Shown: positions 1 through 7,616 of the stretch, piece after piece
Layout of the letters: the number at the start of each line of letters is the position of its first letter
How positions within the stretch are numbered: the first letter of the stretch is position 1
From: Neomoorella stamsii
Lineage (GTDB): Bacteria; Bacillota; DSM-521; Neomoorellales; Neomoorellaceae
Assembly (NCBI RefSeq): GCF_002995805.1
Contig: NZ_PVXL01000044.1
Span: 62,001-126,000 of the forward strand
Reading direction: 5' to 3'
Length of the DNA: 64,000 nt
Position numbers and translations under genes: made by a program
The notes under the pieces: model-generated
Databases searched by the model: none
What the model saw: only the letters and a program-made list of their open reading frames with translations
What the model was told of the DNA's origin: nothing

Positions 1-2
1 TT

Positions 3-335
3 TCATAAGTTATCCTCATGTATGATAATCTCTACATCAGACACCGTTATCAGCCCCTGGGATACCATGGCTTGCACCTCTGGCAAGACAGAAGCAACCT
101 TTTCAGCTCTATCAACTGCCTCGACAATCACAGGCAAGTCGTAAGAAAGATCTATAATCCGAGCCGCATAAATACTATTTCGCTTACCGTAGCCTTCTAT
201 ACCCCGGATAACAGTAACCCCTGCCAAACCAGCTTCCTTTAATTTTAATACCAGAGCATGGTAAAGGGCCTTCCCTTGCCACTTAACACCTTCTCCCACG
301 TAAATTGTTAACCGTTTAGCAGGCATGCTTTTCAT
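3..335 (-). CDS. DUF190 family protein (fluoride-locus type)
   Basis: Protein of 110 residues of the DUF190 family, small PII-like alpha/beta proteins that often sit next to crcB/fluC fluoride channel genes. The open frame extends upstream to 425, but that stretch lies inside a riboswitch terminator. The ATG at 335 has AGGAGG at 345-350, so it is the start. The conserved N-terminal part (RLTIYVGE) and the EAVDRAEKV segment fit the family. Its stop (TGA at 3-5) overlaps an ATG at 4-6 that would open another minus-strand gene outside the window; a crcB gene there is likely but not visible. The leader carries a variant fluoride-type riboswitch. The molecular role of DUF190 is not established. 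Confidence 0.85.
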   Translation of the reverse strand: MKSMPAKRLTIYVGEGVKWQGKALYHALVLKLKEAGLAGVTVIRGIEGYGKRNSIYAARIIDLSYDLPVIVEAVDRAEKVASVLPEVQAMVSQGLITVSDVEIIIHEDNL

Positions 336-392
336 AAAAATATTCCTCCTGGTTATTCGTAAAGCGGGTATGGATGTCTCTGGGAAGGAAAC

Positions 393-473
393 AAAAAACT
401 CCTGTCCTTTACAGACAGGAGTCATCAGCGCTTAGGGCGCATTTTCGAGATCCTCGAGGCCGACTCCTTGGCC
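393..473 (-). promoter_or_regulatory. Variant fluoride-type riboswitch with terminator, upstream of DUF190
   Basis: On the minus strand, GGCCAAGGAGTCGGCC forms a 4-bp stem. Its loop GGAGTC can pair as a pseudoknot with GACTCC in TGATGACTCC downstream. A second stem GCGC/GCGC lies between. This is the architecture of the fluoride (crcB) aptamer, but the conserved loop ATG reads AAG, and an extra hairpin (TCGAG-gat-CTCGA) is inserted after the first stem. The expression platform is a textbook intrinsic terminator: ACTCCTGTC (398-406) pairs with GACAGGAGT (414-422) and is followed by five U. One arm overlaps the pseudoknot strand, so ligand binding would prevent termination. The class assignment is inferred from architecture and gene context. 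Confidence 0.7.
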
Positions 474-481
474 TTAATCTA

Positions 482-510
482 ACTATATAATTTTTATTAT
501 TAAATGTCAA
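482..510 (-). promoter_or_regulatory. Sigma-A-type promoter for the DUF190 transcript
   Basis: Minus-strand TTGACA (510-505), a 17-nt spacer and TATAGT (487-482). Transcription would start near 475, so the RNA begins almost exactly at the riboswitch. This supports the leader being a functional regulated 5' UTR. Confidence 0.75.
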
Positions 511-543
511 TTTCCTTGCTATATAATTTTAGGCCATTTCCCC

Positions 544-572
544 TTGACACACTAAAGGATGGGCTGTTAAAT
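544..572 (+). promoter_or_regulatory. Sigma-A-type promoter for the riboswitch-GTPase transcript
   Basis: TTGACA (544-549), a 17-nt spacer and TTAAAT (567-572). The start would be near 580. The leader then passes a hairpin at about 619-638 (TTGGAGAAA/TTTCTCCAA) before the fluoride aptamer at 642. Confidence 0.6.
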
Positions 573-641
573 TTAATTACAAACGGGAAGTATATCTCTA
601 TTACTTTATTTCATACGCTTGGAGAAAAGCTTTCTCCAAAC

Positions 642-692
642 GGTGATGGAGTTCACCGGAAAAACCACCCGTAAGGGTTGATGACTCCTACC
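642..692 (+). promoter_or_regulatory. Fluoride (crcB) riboswitch aptamer
   Basis: Canonical match: GGTGATGGAGTTCACC gives stem GGTG/CACC with loop ATGGAGTT. Then come AAACC, a second stem ACCC/GGGT, and TGATGACTCCTACC. Loop GGAGTT pairs with GACTCC as the pseudoknot. The conserved GATG and TGATG segments of the fluoride aptamer are both present. It lies about 75 nt upstream of the ATG at 766. Confidence 0.9.
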
Positions 693-765
693 AAGGATCA
701 AATTCCTGGTAGGAGAATGTGCAGTTAGCCCAACTCCTACCAGGTAGAGTCTGGAGGAGTTTTTT
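685..765 (+). terminator. Riboswitch expression platform with three competing hairpins
   Basis: CTCCTACC occurs twice (685-692 and 734-741). GGTAGGAG (708-715) lies between them and can pair with either copy. The second copy, as AACTCC at 732-737, can also pair with GGAGTT (756-761), which is followed by a U run and forms an intrinsic terminator. With fluoride, copy 1 is held in the pseudoknot, GGTAGGAG takes copy 2, and the terminator is broken. The terminator's 3' arm contains the Shine-Dalgarno GGAGG (753-757), so translation may be controlled as well. The mechanism is inferred from pairing. Confidence 0.65.
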
Positions 766-1230
766 ATGAGCCAGGTAAGGCAAGATCGGCCAGTAAAGGC
801 AGTTCCGAAGGTAACTAATGATGCAGGCGCCCTTTTTTTACAAACTTTAGAGCTTCTGAATGGCTTGGGGCCAGAATTTAAAGAAGAGAGGCAAAAGATA
901 CATGCCTTACAAGAGCGTCTTTTAAACGAACGCTTTCACCTTGCCGTTCTCGGGCAGTTCAAGCGCGGTAAAAGTACCTTTATAAACGCTCTTCTGGGCG
1001 ATGAAGTGTTACCCACAGCCATCCTACCCCTGACTGCCGTTCCAACCTTTCTTCTCTGGGGTCCCGAGGCCCGTCCATTACCAGGAAATTCTCGGAAATT
1101 CAGGCCAAATTCGAGGCATTATAAGGTCCCTTGCTGTTTCGTGTGGGTTAGTTTGAGTTACAAGAATAACATTAATGAATTTAATTACCTGTTCCGAATA
1201 TGCTGTTGTACAAATCTTCGCCATAACTAG
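766..1230 (+). pseudogene. Truncated dynamin-like GTPase, N-terminal fragment
   Basis: The frame encodes 154 residues, of which only about the first 100 look like a dynamin/GTPase N-terminus. It has a helical lead, a P-loop (GQFKRGKSTFINALLG, near residues 62-77) and the switch region LPTAILPLTAVPT. After GPEARP the sequence becomes low-similarity with no G3 or G4 motif, and the frame stops at 1230 inside the 3' end of the opposing MutS-like gene. Bacterial dynamin-like proteins are several hundred residues long, so this is a broken gene. The ATG has GGAGG 8 nt upstream. Its intact fluoride riboswitch suggests the complete gene belonged to the fluoride response. Confidence 0.8.
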
Positions 1231-2683
1231 TTTGCAAGGGTTCGCCTTCGATTAACTTAAAAGTTCGTGTTCCGTCGGCTTGCCTTTCAGCCCGCAGGAA
1301 AAGTGCGTTTGCCATTTTTTTATCGTAAAAGCCATGGGCAAATTCATATAAATGCGTAACGAAGAAAACCTTGATGTGTTTTTCCAATAAGGCGCTAACT
1401 ATCTGCCTTGCAATCTCCGAGCCTTCTCTTTCGTTTGTTGCGGCAAACGATTCATTAAACATCACCATGGAATTCGCCGTTATATGATCCACGATATCGC
1501 TGATTCTGTTAAGTTCTTCATCAAGTTTACCGCTTTTCAGGGCAACGTCTTCTTCCCGTTTGTAGTGGGTGAAAAGGCCGTCGCAAGTACTGGCACAGAA
1601 AGATTCGGCCGGTACAAACATACCGCATTGCATCATTAATTGGGCCAAACCTATGCTGCGCAAAAAAGTCGATTTGCCACCTTGATTGGCGCCTGTGATT
1701 ATTACGAGGTCCTTATTATCAGCATTCACATCATTGCCCACAATTTTTTGTTCCAGGGTTAAAGCCAGACAGACGTCATATAAGCCTTTAAAAGAATGTA
1801 GACGTTCAACAGGAGCTACGGGCAGTGGAAAGCACGCCGGCTCCCCCATGCGAGTAAGGTGTTCATACAAGTTCAAACAACCGATGTAAAAGGCCAATTC
1901 GGTCCGCAAAGTTTTAAAAAAAGCAAGAATATGATCGGTGGACTGAGCGAGGGCATTGGCCACAAGGTTGATCCCCCTGTCTTTTAATTCCGACAGGGCC
2001 CTGGCCCCGCTTTCGTCGCGGTCGGCGATAGAAAAGGTGTAGACGAGCGGTTTAGGAGCAAAGATCCGCTCCATCCAACTCTGTTTTTTATCTATGGGTT
2101 TACGAAGTATATAATTAATCCCTTTATTGCCTTTTCCCAATTCGGCGCTGATCAAAACTCCCTCACGGAATTTTAGTTCCCTTAGATGATTTTGAACGCT
2201 GGCGAAATATTCGTCACCAAGTTCTTTATTGAGCATCTTGAAAAAAGCCGTAAAGCCCTCCGACTTAAATTTATCGGCATGTTCATCGGCGATAGTTCTT
2301 AGTTTTTTAAGCATGCCCACAAACATTTGCATCACTTCTATCGATCTATGCAATATGGCAGCGGGGTATCTGCTGAAAATGCTTAAGTAATTCTTTTTCT
2401 CCCTTTCAATCGATTCTACTGCGATATCATAGATAGTCCTGACAATGGCAGAATTCTCTAGGCAATCTCTTAAAATATCCTGCCGGTATAATATTGTGTC
2501 TGGATCATTATTTAAACCGGACAAAACGGCTTTCCTGGCCACTTCTAATAAAAATTCGTCACCACACGCCATGGCGTTAAACAGCGTGTCTAATGCCAAG
2601 TCTTGTATTAAGGTTTGTTGATTAGATGGTAATTTTTGCTGCAAGTCAAAATTACGGTCTTTATACATGAGAAAAACTTTCAT
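1181..2683 (-). CDS. MutS-like ATPase (MutS domain V), second of a pair
   Basis: 500 residues. The N-terminal two thirds are helical and lever-like. The C-terminal part is a MutS/ABC-type ATPase with Walker A GANQGGKSTF (near residue 335) and a Walker-B-like MVMFNESFAATNEREGSE. The MutS mismatch-recognition domain is absent, so it is a MutS-related protein rather than MutS itself. The frame opens at 2707, but the ATG at 2683 overlaps the upstream gene's TGA by 4 nt and has GGAG nearby, so it is the likely start and the two genes are translationally coupled. The gene is AT-richer than its neighbours and converges on a truncated GTPase gene, which suggests acquisition. Confidence 0.8.
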   Translation of the reverse strand: MKVFLMYKDRNFDLQQKLPSNQQTLIQDLALDTLFNAMACGDEFLLEVARKAVLSGLNNDPDTILYRQDILRDCLENSAIVRTIYDIAVESIEREKKNYLSIFSRYPAAILHRSIEVMQMFVGMLKKLRTIADEHADKFKSEGFTAFFKMLNKELGDEYFASVQNHLRELKFREGVLISAELGKGNKGINYILRKPIDKKQSWMERIFAPKPLVYTFSIADRDESGARALSELKDRGINLVANALAQSTDHILAFFKTLRTELAFYIGCLNLYEHLTRMGEPACFPLPVAPVERLHSFKGLYDVCLALTLEQKIVGNDVNADNKDLVIITGANQGGKSTFLRSIGLAQLMMQCGMFVPAESFCASTCDGLFTHYKREEDVALKSGKLDEELNRISDIVDHITANSMVMFNESFAATNEREGSEIARQIVSALLEKHIKVFFVTHLYEFAHGFYDKKMANALFLRAERQADGTRTFKLIEGEPLQTSYGEDLYNSIFGTGN

Positions 2684-4215
2684 AATTTTATCCGCTCCAT
2701 TAAACAATCGTAAGTGAGACGATACTTTTCGGCAATGGCTAACGCGTATGCAAGTCCATCGGCAGGTCTTCTTACAATCTTATATGTTCGTACTGCCGGA
2801 TTTTCGGGTACTACCGTGCTGACCATACTTACGGTTTTCTCACTTAAAGAAGCCAGTTCATCTATGAATGTTACGCAAACGCACAGTAAATCCAGTTGTA
2901 TTATCCTCTCCATCACTTTCCGGCTTAAATATATAGCATCTTTCAATGTTGTGGAAGTGAAAATCTCGTTCATAATGATAATGCTGTTGGAAGTGGCCTG
3001 GTTGAGGATATCGTGTATCCTGACCAGGTCATCCTGTAGCTTGCCACGGAGATTTTTTATGTTCTCTTCTTTTTCAAAATGGGTAAAAAGCTTATCGAAC
3101 AGAAAGAGTCGCGCTTCACTGCCCGGGACGGGGCAACCAAGGCTGGCCAAATAATGCAGCTGTCCGAAGGTACGGGCGAAGGTTGTTTTACCGCCCTGGT
3201 TCGGACCGGTTACTACAAATATACGCTCCTTACCTTTCAGGTAAAAATCATTGCAGACAACGGTTGAACCTTCACTGATGAGTTTATATGCCAGGGCTAA
3301 ATCAAATCCTTCATAATCATAAACTTCCTTACATGTATTGGAAATTTGGGGATAGCAAAATTTTAATCCTTTTTGTTTGAATATAGCGATATACTCCAGA
3401 TAAGCAATGTAAAATTGTATCTCCCGATCAAAAACGGCTATCGTTTCATCCAGATAATTGCCGTTTTCCATACAGTAATTATCAAGATGCAAAAATATTT
3501 TAGGATATAATTGGGCAACTAAATCAAGTATTTTTGCTTCAACATGGTTCATATTGGGCCAATTGGAAAATTCAACTCTATAATCTTTTACCGCCCCCTG
3601 TTTGAATCTCTCGAACGTTTTTTCAACTTCCGCACTATAATTAATCTCAGATTCATATTTACGGACCTTGATACGGTTACCTTTTATGAGTAAGCAATAT
3701 TTTACTGTAGATAAGTCGGCTTTCAGCTTTTTCGTTTCTGCTAGTAGGGACATAAAACGGTCGGATTGAGTATAGTTCGTCAGATATTCGCGGAAGGCTA
3801 AAAAACCGCGTGATTTTAACTCTATAAGGGTTAAATCATGTACCAGGCAATTAACGGCATCGCAGTAAATTTCCACCGCATCTAAAAACCATCTTTCCTT
3901 CTGGTATTTATAATAAAGCTTGTCTGCTTGGGTAAGATGTTCGCGCATTGTACGCATTTTTTGGGTAAATGATTTTATATGCTCAAACAAAGTTTTATTT
4001 TCCAGATCCTGCATTATTTCATGACGATAGTTGATCGCGTCGATATCGTTCAACGAAGTGTAAAAAAACGGTTTTAAATTATATTCCTCTTTGCCGGCCG
4101 TAATGGTGTCTATAATCTGATCCAGATTTAAATCAACAAAAAAGATGGGCGCTTTGAGTGATTCTTTTATTATGCCGTCTTCAGGATTTTTAAATAGTAT
4201 GCTTTGGAAAGTCAT
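2680..4215 (-). CDS. MutS-like ATPase (MutS domain V), first of a pair
   Basis: 511 residues with the same layout as its neighbour: a long helical N-terminal region and a MutS-type ATPase with Walker A GPNQGGKTTF (near residue 340) and IIIMNEIFTSTTLKDA as the Walker B/signature segment. There is no mismatch-binding N-terminus. The start ATG at 4215 follows GGGAGA. Both ATPases keep their nucleotide-binding residues, and MutS-type ATPases work as dimers, so the pair may form a heterodimer (inference). The substrate is unknown. Composition is AT-rich against the flanking genes. The 150 nt upstream to the MFS gene hold nothing I can identify. Confidence 0.8.
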   Translation of the reverse strand: MTFQSILFKNPEDGIIKESLKAPIFFVDLNLDQIIDTITAGKEEYNLKPFFYTSLNDIDAINYRHEIMQDLENKTLFEHIKSFTQKMRTMREHLTQADKLYYKYQKERWFLDAVEIYCDAVNCLVHDLTLIELKSRGFLAFREYLTNYTQSDRFMSLLAETKKLKADLSTVKYCLLIKGNRIKVRKYESEINYSAEVEKTFERFKQGAVKDYRVEFSNWPNMNHVEAKILDLVAQLYPKIFLHLDNYCMENGNYLDETIAVFDREIQFYIAYLEYIAIFKQKGLKFCYPQISNTCKEVYDYEGFDLALAYKLISEGSTVVCNDFYLKGKERIFVVTGPNQGGKTTFARTFGQLHYLASLGCPVPGSEARLFLFDKLFTHFEKEENIKNLRGKLQDDLVRIHDILNQATSNSIIIMNEIFTSTTLKDAIYLSRKVMERIIQLDLLCVCVTFIDELASLSEKTVSMVSTVVPENPAVRTYKIVRRPADGLAYALAIAEKYRLTYDCLMERIKL

Positions 4216-4367
4216 GAGAAAAACATCTCCCTGCCAAACAGTATGCCGTGGAAATTCATGGACAAAGAGCGCCTATTGTTTTATTAACGAACCGCGTGGT
4301 CAGGAAAGGAATTTCTGGATAAGCAGTTTACACTTGCTGGCGGGTTAAAAAATTAAAGATGCAGGAT

Positions 4368-5558
4368 TCAACGAGAAGTATTTTTACCGACATAGAGCAT
4401 CAGCAACACAGAAAGCATCTGGGTTGCTACTGAAAAGGCTACCACATATCCTGCTGATAGGTCGTAAAGCATCCCCATTAGTGCACTGCCCAGAAACCAA
4501 AATATCCCATAACCGGTATTAAACACCCCGTAGGCAGTACCACGCCTGTCAATGGATATCATATTGGCCACGGCAGCGCGTAAGACGGATTCCTGGGCCC
4601 CCATTCCTATGCCCCAAATTACCATCCCAACTAGAGCCATTGCGAAACTTCCTAAAAATACCAGTGGGGCAAACAGGGATGAGACCAGACCAGCAATAGC
4701 CAAAACATAAATACCTATCCGGTCGAACAAATACCCAAATATTAAAGCAGCAAGGGCATCCGCCCCCATGGCGATAGCATAAAGTATGGGAATCCAATTA
4801 CTTGATACCAGTGATCCTTTGCCTAAATGATAAGCAATTAAGGGATAATCAACGTAACCTGCCGCTATGAAAGCAACTGCTACCAGATAAAGCCAAAATA
4901 TTCTAGGTAATCCCTTGCCCGAAAGTGTGGCCTGGGTCGCTTCAAGCTCCTTTGGAGTTGGGTATAAAAGCCTGGCAACAGCAAGGACTGTAATCGCTAA
5001 GATAGCCGGGATAAATAAGATGGCAAACCCTGTTTTATATCCGCCTCTTAAGTAAAGTACCAAAGCTACAATCAGAGGACCGGCAATGGCCCCAATTTGA
5101 TCCATAGCCTCATGGAGGCCAAATCCCCATCCCCTTCCCACTTCCGAAGTAGCGTGAGAAAGCATGGCATCGCGGGCAGGAGTACGAATAGCTTTCCCCA
5201 CGCGCTCAGTAATCATCAAGATTGCTGCTAACTGCCAGTTACCTGCCAGGGCCAGAAGGGGTACCGCAAAAAGGTTGAGAATATATCCCAGAATAGTAAT
5301 GGGCCAGTATTTCCCTGTACGGTCGCTTAAGTAGCCGGAAATCAACCGAACGCCATAACCCAGCAATTCACCTAGCCCGGCAACGAAGCCAACCACTGCC
5401 CCGCTAGCCCCCAGCAATGCCAGGAAAGGCCCGGTAATACTGCGCGCCCCTTCATAGGTCATATCGGAAAGCAGGCTAACAATCCCGAGTAAGATAATAA
5501 ATTTAAATGCCTTTTGTAGCGAGGGGGTTATTTTTTTACCTTTGCTTTGTTCCTCCAT
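4368..5558 (-). CDS. MFS transporter under a fluoride-type riboswitch
   Basis: 396-residue major facilitator protein with about 12 membrane segments, including the loop GYLSDRTGKYWP (motif A-like G-x3-D-R-x-G) and the TERVGKAIRTPARDAM segment seen in efflux-type MFS proteins. The ATG at 5558 has AGGAGG about 10 nt upstream. A variant fluoride-type riboswitch is in the leader, so a role in exporting fluoride or a co-toxic ion is plausible but unproven. It lies downstream of, and on the same strand as, the riboswitch-controlled antiporter-uspA unit, so it may also receive readthrough transcription. Confidence 0.85.
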   Translation of the reverse strand: MEEQSKGKKITPSLQKAFKFIILLGIVSLLSDMTYEGARSITGPFLALLGASGAVVGFVAGLGELLGYGVRLISGYLSDRTGKYWPITILGYILNLFAVPLLALAGNWQLAAILMITERVGKAIRTPARDAMLSHATSEVGRGWGFGLHEAMDQIGAIAGPLIVALVLYLRGGYKTGFAILFIPAILAITVLAVARLLYPTPKELEATQATLSGKGLPRIFWLYLVAVAFIAAGYVDYPLIAYHLGKGSLVSSNWIPILYAIAMGADALAALIFGYLFDRIGIYVLAIAGLVSSLFAPLVFLGSFAMALVGMVIWGIGMGAQESVLRAAVANMISIDRRGTAYGVFNTGYGIFWFLGSALMGMLYDLSAGYVVAFSVATQMLSVLLMLYVGKNTSR

Positions 5559-5604
5559 CAGGAACCTCCTTAAATATTTATAGCCCCAAAATAAAGGGAA
5601 TAAA

Positions 5605-5687
5605 TGACTCCTGCCTGCATTATCCAGACAGGAGTCATCAGCGCTATGAGCGCATTTTCGAGATTTCTCGGGGCCGACTCCTTGGCC
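5605..5687 (-). promoter_or_regulatory. Variant fluoride-type riboswitch with terminator, upstream of the MFS gene
   Basis: Near-copy of the element at 393-473: minus-strand GGCCAAGGAGTCGGCC, inserted hairpin CGAG-aaat-CTCG, AAATGCGC-tcata-GCGC, then TGATGACTCC. Pseudoknot GGAGTC/GACTCC is intact. The terminator pairs GACTCCTGTCT with AGGCAGGAGTC (5605-5636), followed by a weak U tract (ATTTATT). The inserted hairpin differs in sequence and loop length from the first copy while keeping its pairing, which argues for a real helix. No clear own promoter was found; a start within or before uspA is possible. Confidence 0.65.
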
Positions 5688-5731
5688 TCGGATTAAGCTA
5701 AATCAACTTTTCTCCAGAAATTATCCTTCCC

Positions 5732-6160
5732 TTATTTTTTCCCCTTAATTATTAACACCGGACAGTTAGCCAATCTTACCACGGCCTCCGAAACGCTTCC
5801 TAAAAGGTAACGCTTGATACCACTTAACCCCCGCGCCCCCAGTACCAGCAGATCATAGCCCTCCTCTTCCACCAGGCGGGCCAGGGTATCGGCCGGGTGG
5901 CCCGGCACTATTCTGGTAGTTAAGGTTAGCCCTTCACGGGCAGCCAGGTTTGTAGCTTCTTCCAAAGCTTTGCTAAAAAAGTTTTTGGCATCTTCCAGAA
6001 CCCCATTAACTTCGTCTCTGGTATCGGCAAAATCGGGTACATGGGCAACGGAAACGACAGTAATTTGCGCCCCATATTTTTTAGCCAGGTCGAGGGTAGT
6101 AGTTAAAGCTTTCCTGGCATTAGGCGAGCCATCGTAACCAACTAAAATTTTGTTAAACAT
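5732..6160 (-). CDS. Universal stress protein, UspA family
   Basis: 142 residues with the Usp fold: N-terminal ILVGYDGSPNARKA and the ATP-binding signature GARGLSGIKRYLLGS (G-2x-G-9x-G-S) near the C-terminus, then ANCPVLIIKGKK. It belongs to the ATP-binding Usp type. The start lies only 4 nt after the antiporter stop, so the two are one operon under the canonical fluoride riboswitch. Usp proteins are often encoded next to CPA2 antiporters and are thought to modulate them; that role here is inferred. Confidence 0.92.
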   Translation of the reverse strand: MFNKILVGYDGSPNARKALTTTLDLAKKYGAQITVVSVAHVPDFADTRDEVNGVLEDAKNFFSKALEEATNLAAREGLTLTTRIVPGHPADTLARLVEEEGYDLLVLGARGLSGIKRYLLGSVSEAVVRLANCPVLIIKGKK

Positions 6161-6164
6161 AGTT

Positions 6165-7343
6165 TTAATTTCCCTCCTCTTTTTGAGGTATCAAAACATG
6201 GCGCCGCTTTTCTTGTTTGGGCGCCGGTACCAGGTCGGGCCGGAAAAAGGCCTGGGCAATCATCGTTGGTACTACGGCGCTGAGAATAACTACCGTTACC
6301 AAAATCGTATACTGTGCCTGGCTGATATAGCCATGGTTGAGGCCGAACAACGAGGAAATGGTGCCAAAGGTAAGCCCAGTAGACATTAACAAAGTGGTAT
6401 ACATTCCTTCCCGCGGTTCAAATTTAAAGAAACGCGTTGCCGGCCAGACCCCAATAAATTTGGTTATGATTTTAACCAAAAGCGCTATAATAATAATCCC
6501 GGCGCTGGCAACTACAGCCGGTAAGGACACAAAAAGGCCAGCTTTAAGAAAATAAAAGGGTGTCAGGAAGGCAAAGGCCATGGTGCGCATGCGCAGGGCA
6601 AGATTCTTTTCCTGGAGAAAGAAACCGGCCACAGCCAGGCCAATGAGATACGCTGGCAAGACGGCTTCGCTATTAGCCATGGAGGCCAGCCCGCCGAGGA
6701 AGAAAAGCAGAAAGAAAAAGTATTTTACTTCTAGCTGGCTAACCCGGTTACCGTAGCGGGCAACGTACCAGCGCGTGAAACGGGGAATAAAAGCCAATAC
6801 AATGGCCATTACAATTGCAAACAGGAGCATCCATCCATTAAAGTTAGCAAAGAGTATACCCAGGGCCACAACCGTACCAAGGTCATTGACGAAACAGGCA
6901 GCTAAAATAATTTTACCTATTTCACTTTCATTGAGACCCGTTTCCACCATTACGGCGTAAACAACAGCGACCGAGGTAGTTGAAAGGGCAATACCTGCAA
7001 TTTCCGCTGCCTGGAGGGTCCAGTGCAGGGCATAATAAGCATATAGCAGGGCACCTGCAAAGGGCAAAAGGAAAGCAATGACACCAATACTAACGCTTTC
7101 TTTGAATTTTGTCCGTAAAACTTCAGGATCCACTTCGGCACCCGCAAGGAAGGTTAGCAGAATGCTGCCAACCCCGGCCAGGAAATCAACCCACGGCGTG
7201 GTGTGTAAACCTAAAAAATTACCGCCAATTACGCCCACTGCTATTTCCATCAAAGAAATGGAAATCCCTGTCCAACCGGCCAATAAACCGCCTACCAAAG
7301 CTAAACCAAGCCACTCGGACGCCACAAGCCACATGTTTTCCAT
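6165..7343 (-). CDS. CPA2-family cation:proton antiporter under a fluoride riboswitch
   Basis: 392 residues with roughly 12 membrane helices typical of Na+(K+)/H+ antiporters (Kef/NapA type). The ion-site motif reads CFVNDLGT, an Asn-Asp pair rather than the Asp-Asp seen in electrogenic members. The frame opens at 7382, but the ATG at 7343 has GGGGAGG at the right distance and starts directly at the first helix. A canonical fluoride riboswitch lies in the leader; antiporters of this type are known fluoride-riboswitch targets. Fluoride efflux or pH/ion homeostasis during fluoride stress is therefore likely. It is followed at once by a UspA gene. Confidence 0.9.
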   Translation of the reverse strand: MENMWLVASEWLGLALVGGLLAGWTGISISLMEIAVGVIGGNFLGLHTTPWVDFLAGVGSILLTFLAGAEVDPEVLRTKFKESVSIGVIAFLLPFAGALLYAYYALHWTLQAAEIAGIALSTTSVAVVYAVMVETGLNESEIGKIILAACFVNDLGTVVALGILFANFNGWMLLFAIVMAIVLAFIPRFTRWYVARYGNRVSQLEVKYFFFLLFFLGGLASMANSEAVLPAYLIGLAVAGFFLQEKNLALRMRTMAFAFLTPFYFLKAGLFVSLPAVVASAGIIIIALLVKIITKFIGVWPATRFFKFEPREGMYTTLLMSTGLTFGTISSLFGLNHGYISQAQYTILVTVVILSAVVPTMIAQAFFRPDLVPAPKQEKRRHVLIPQKEEGN

Positions 7344-7427
7344 CAGCTTAACCTCCCCTTTTGTTAGACCAGGGATCGGCATGAGCTTTAAAAAGGTTTG
7401 GGTAGCTCGGGGCGCGTAACAATAAAA

Positions 7428-7499
7428 AGCTCCTACCGATCACTGGTCGCTTTCGGTAGGAGCTATTAGCTCACTGAGCGTTAGGCGAGCTCCATCGCC
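7428..7499 (-). promoter_or_regulatory. Fluoride (crcB) riboswitch and terminator for antiporter-uspA
   Basis: On the minus strand, GGCGATGGAGCTCGCC gives stem GGCG/CGCC. Then TAAC, stem GCTC/GAGC, and TAATAGCTCCTACC follow. Loop GGAGCT pairs with AGCTCC, a compensatory change against the GGAGTT and GGAGTC of the other copies, which supports the pseudoknot. AGCTCCTACCG (7464-7454) pairs with CGGTAGGAGCT (7438-7428) and is followed by UUUUAUU, an intrinsic terminator that competes with the pseudoknot. A GGGGT/ACCCC hairpin precedes the aptamer. Confidence 0.88.
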
Positions 7500-7539
7500 G
7501 TTGGGGTTTTATTTCACCCCCGAGTATCGTCTAAAGAAT

Positions 7540-7567
7540 ATTATAGCAGCGACATTTAATATTGCAA
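7540..7567 (-). promoter_or_regulatory. Promoter of the antiporter-uspA unit
   Basis: Minus-strand TTGCAA (7567-7562), a 16-nt spacer and TATAAT (7545-7540). Transcription would start near 7533, about 35 nt before the aptamer. Confidence 0.7.
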
Positions 7568-7616
7568 GTATTTTTTAGTCTTGAGCGAGTTGCTCTGCGA
7601 GCATGAAGGCATTTGT

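Noticed and set aside
1090-4365. Insertion sequence or integron carrying the MutS-like pair
   Set aside because: No transposase, integrase, terminal inverted repeats or target duplication could be seen at either edge.
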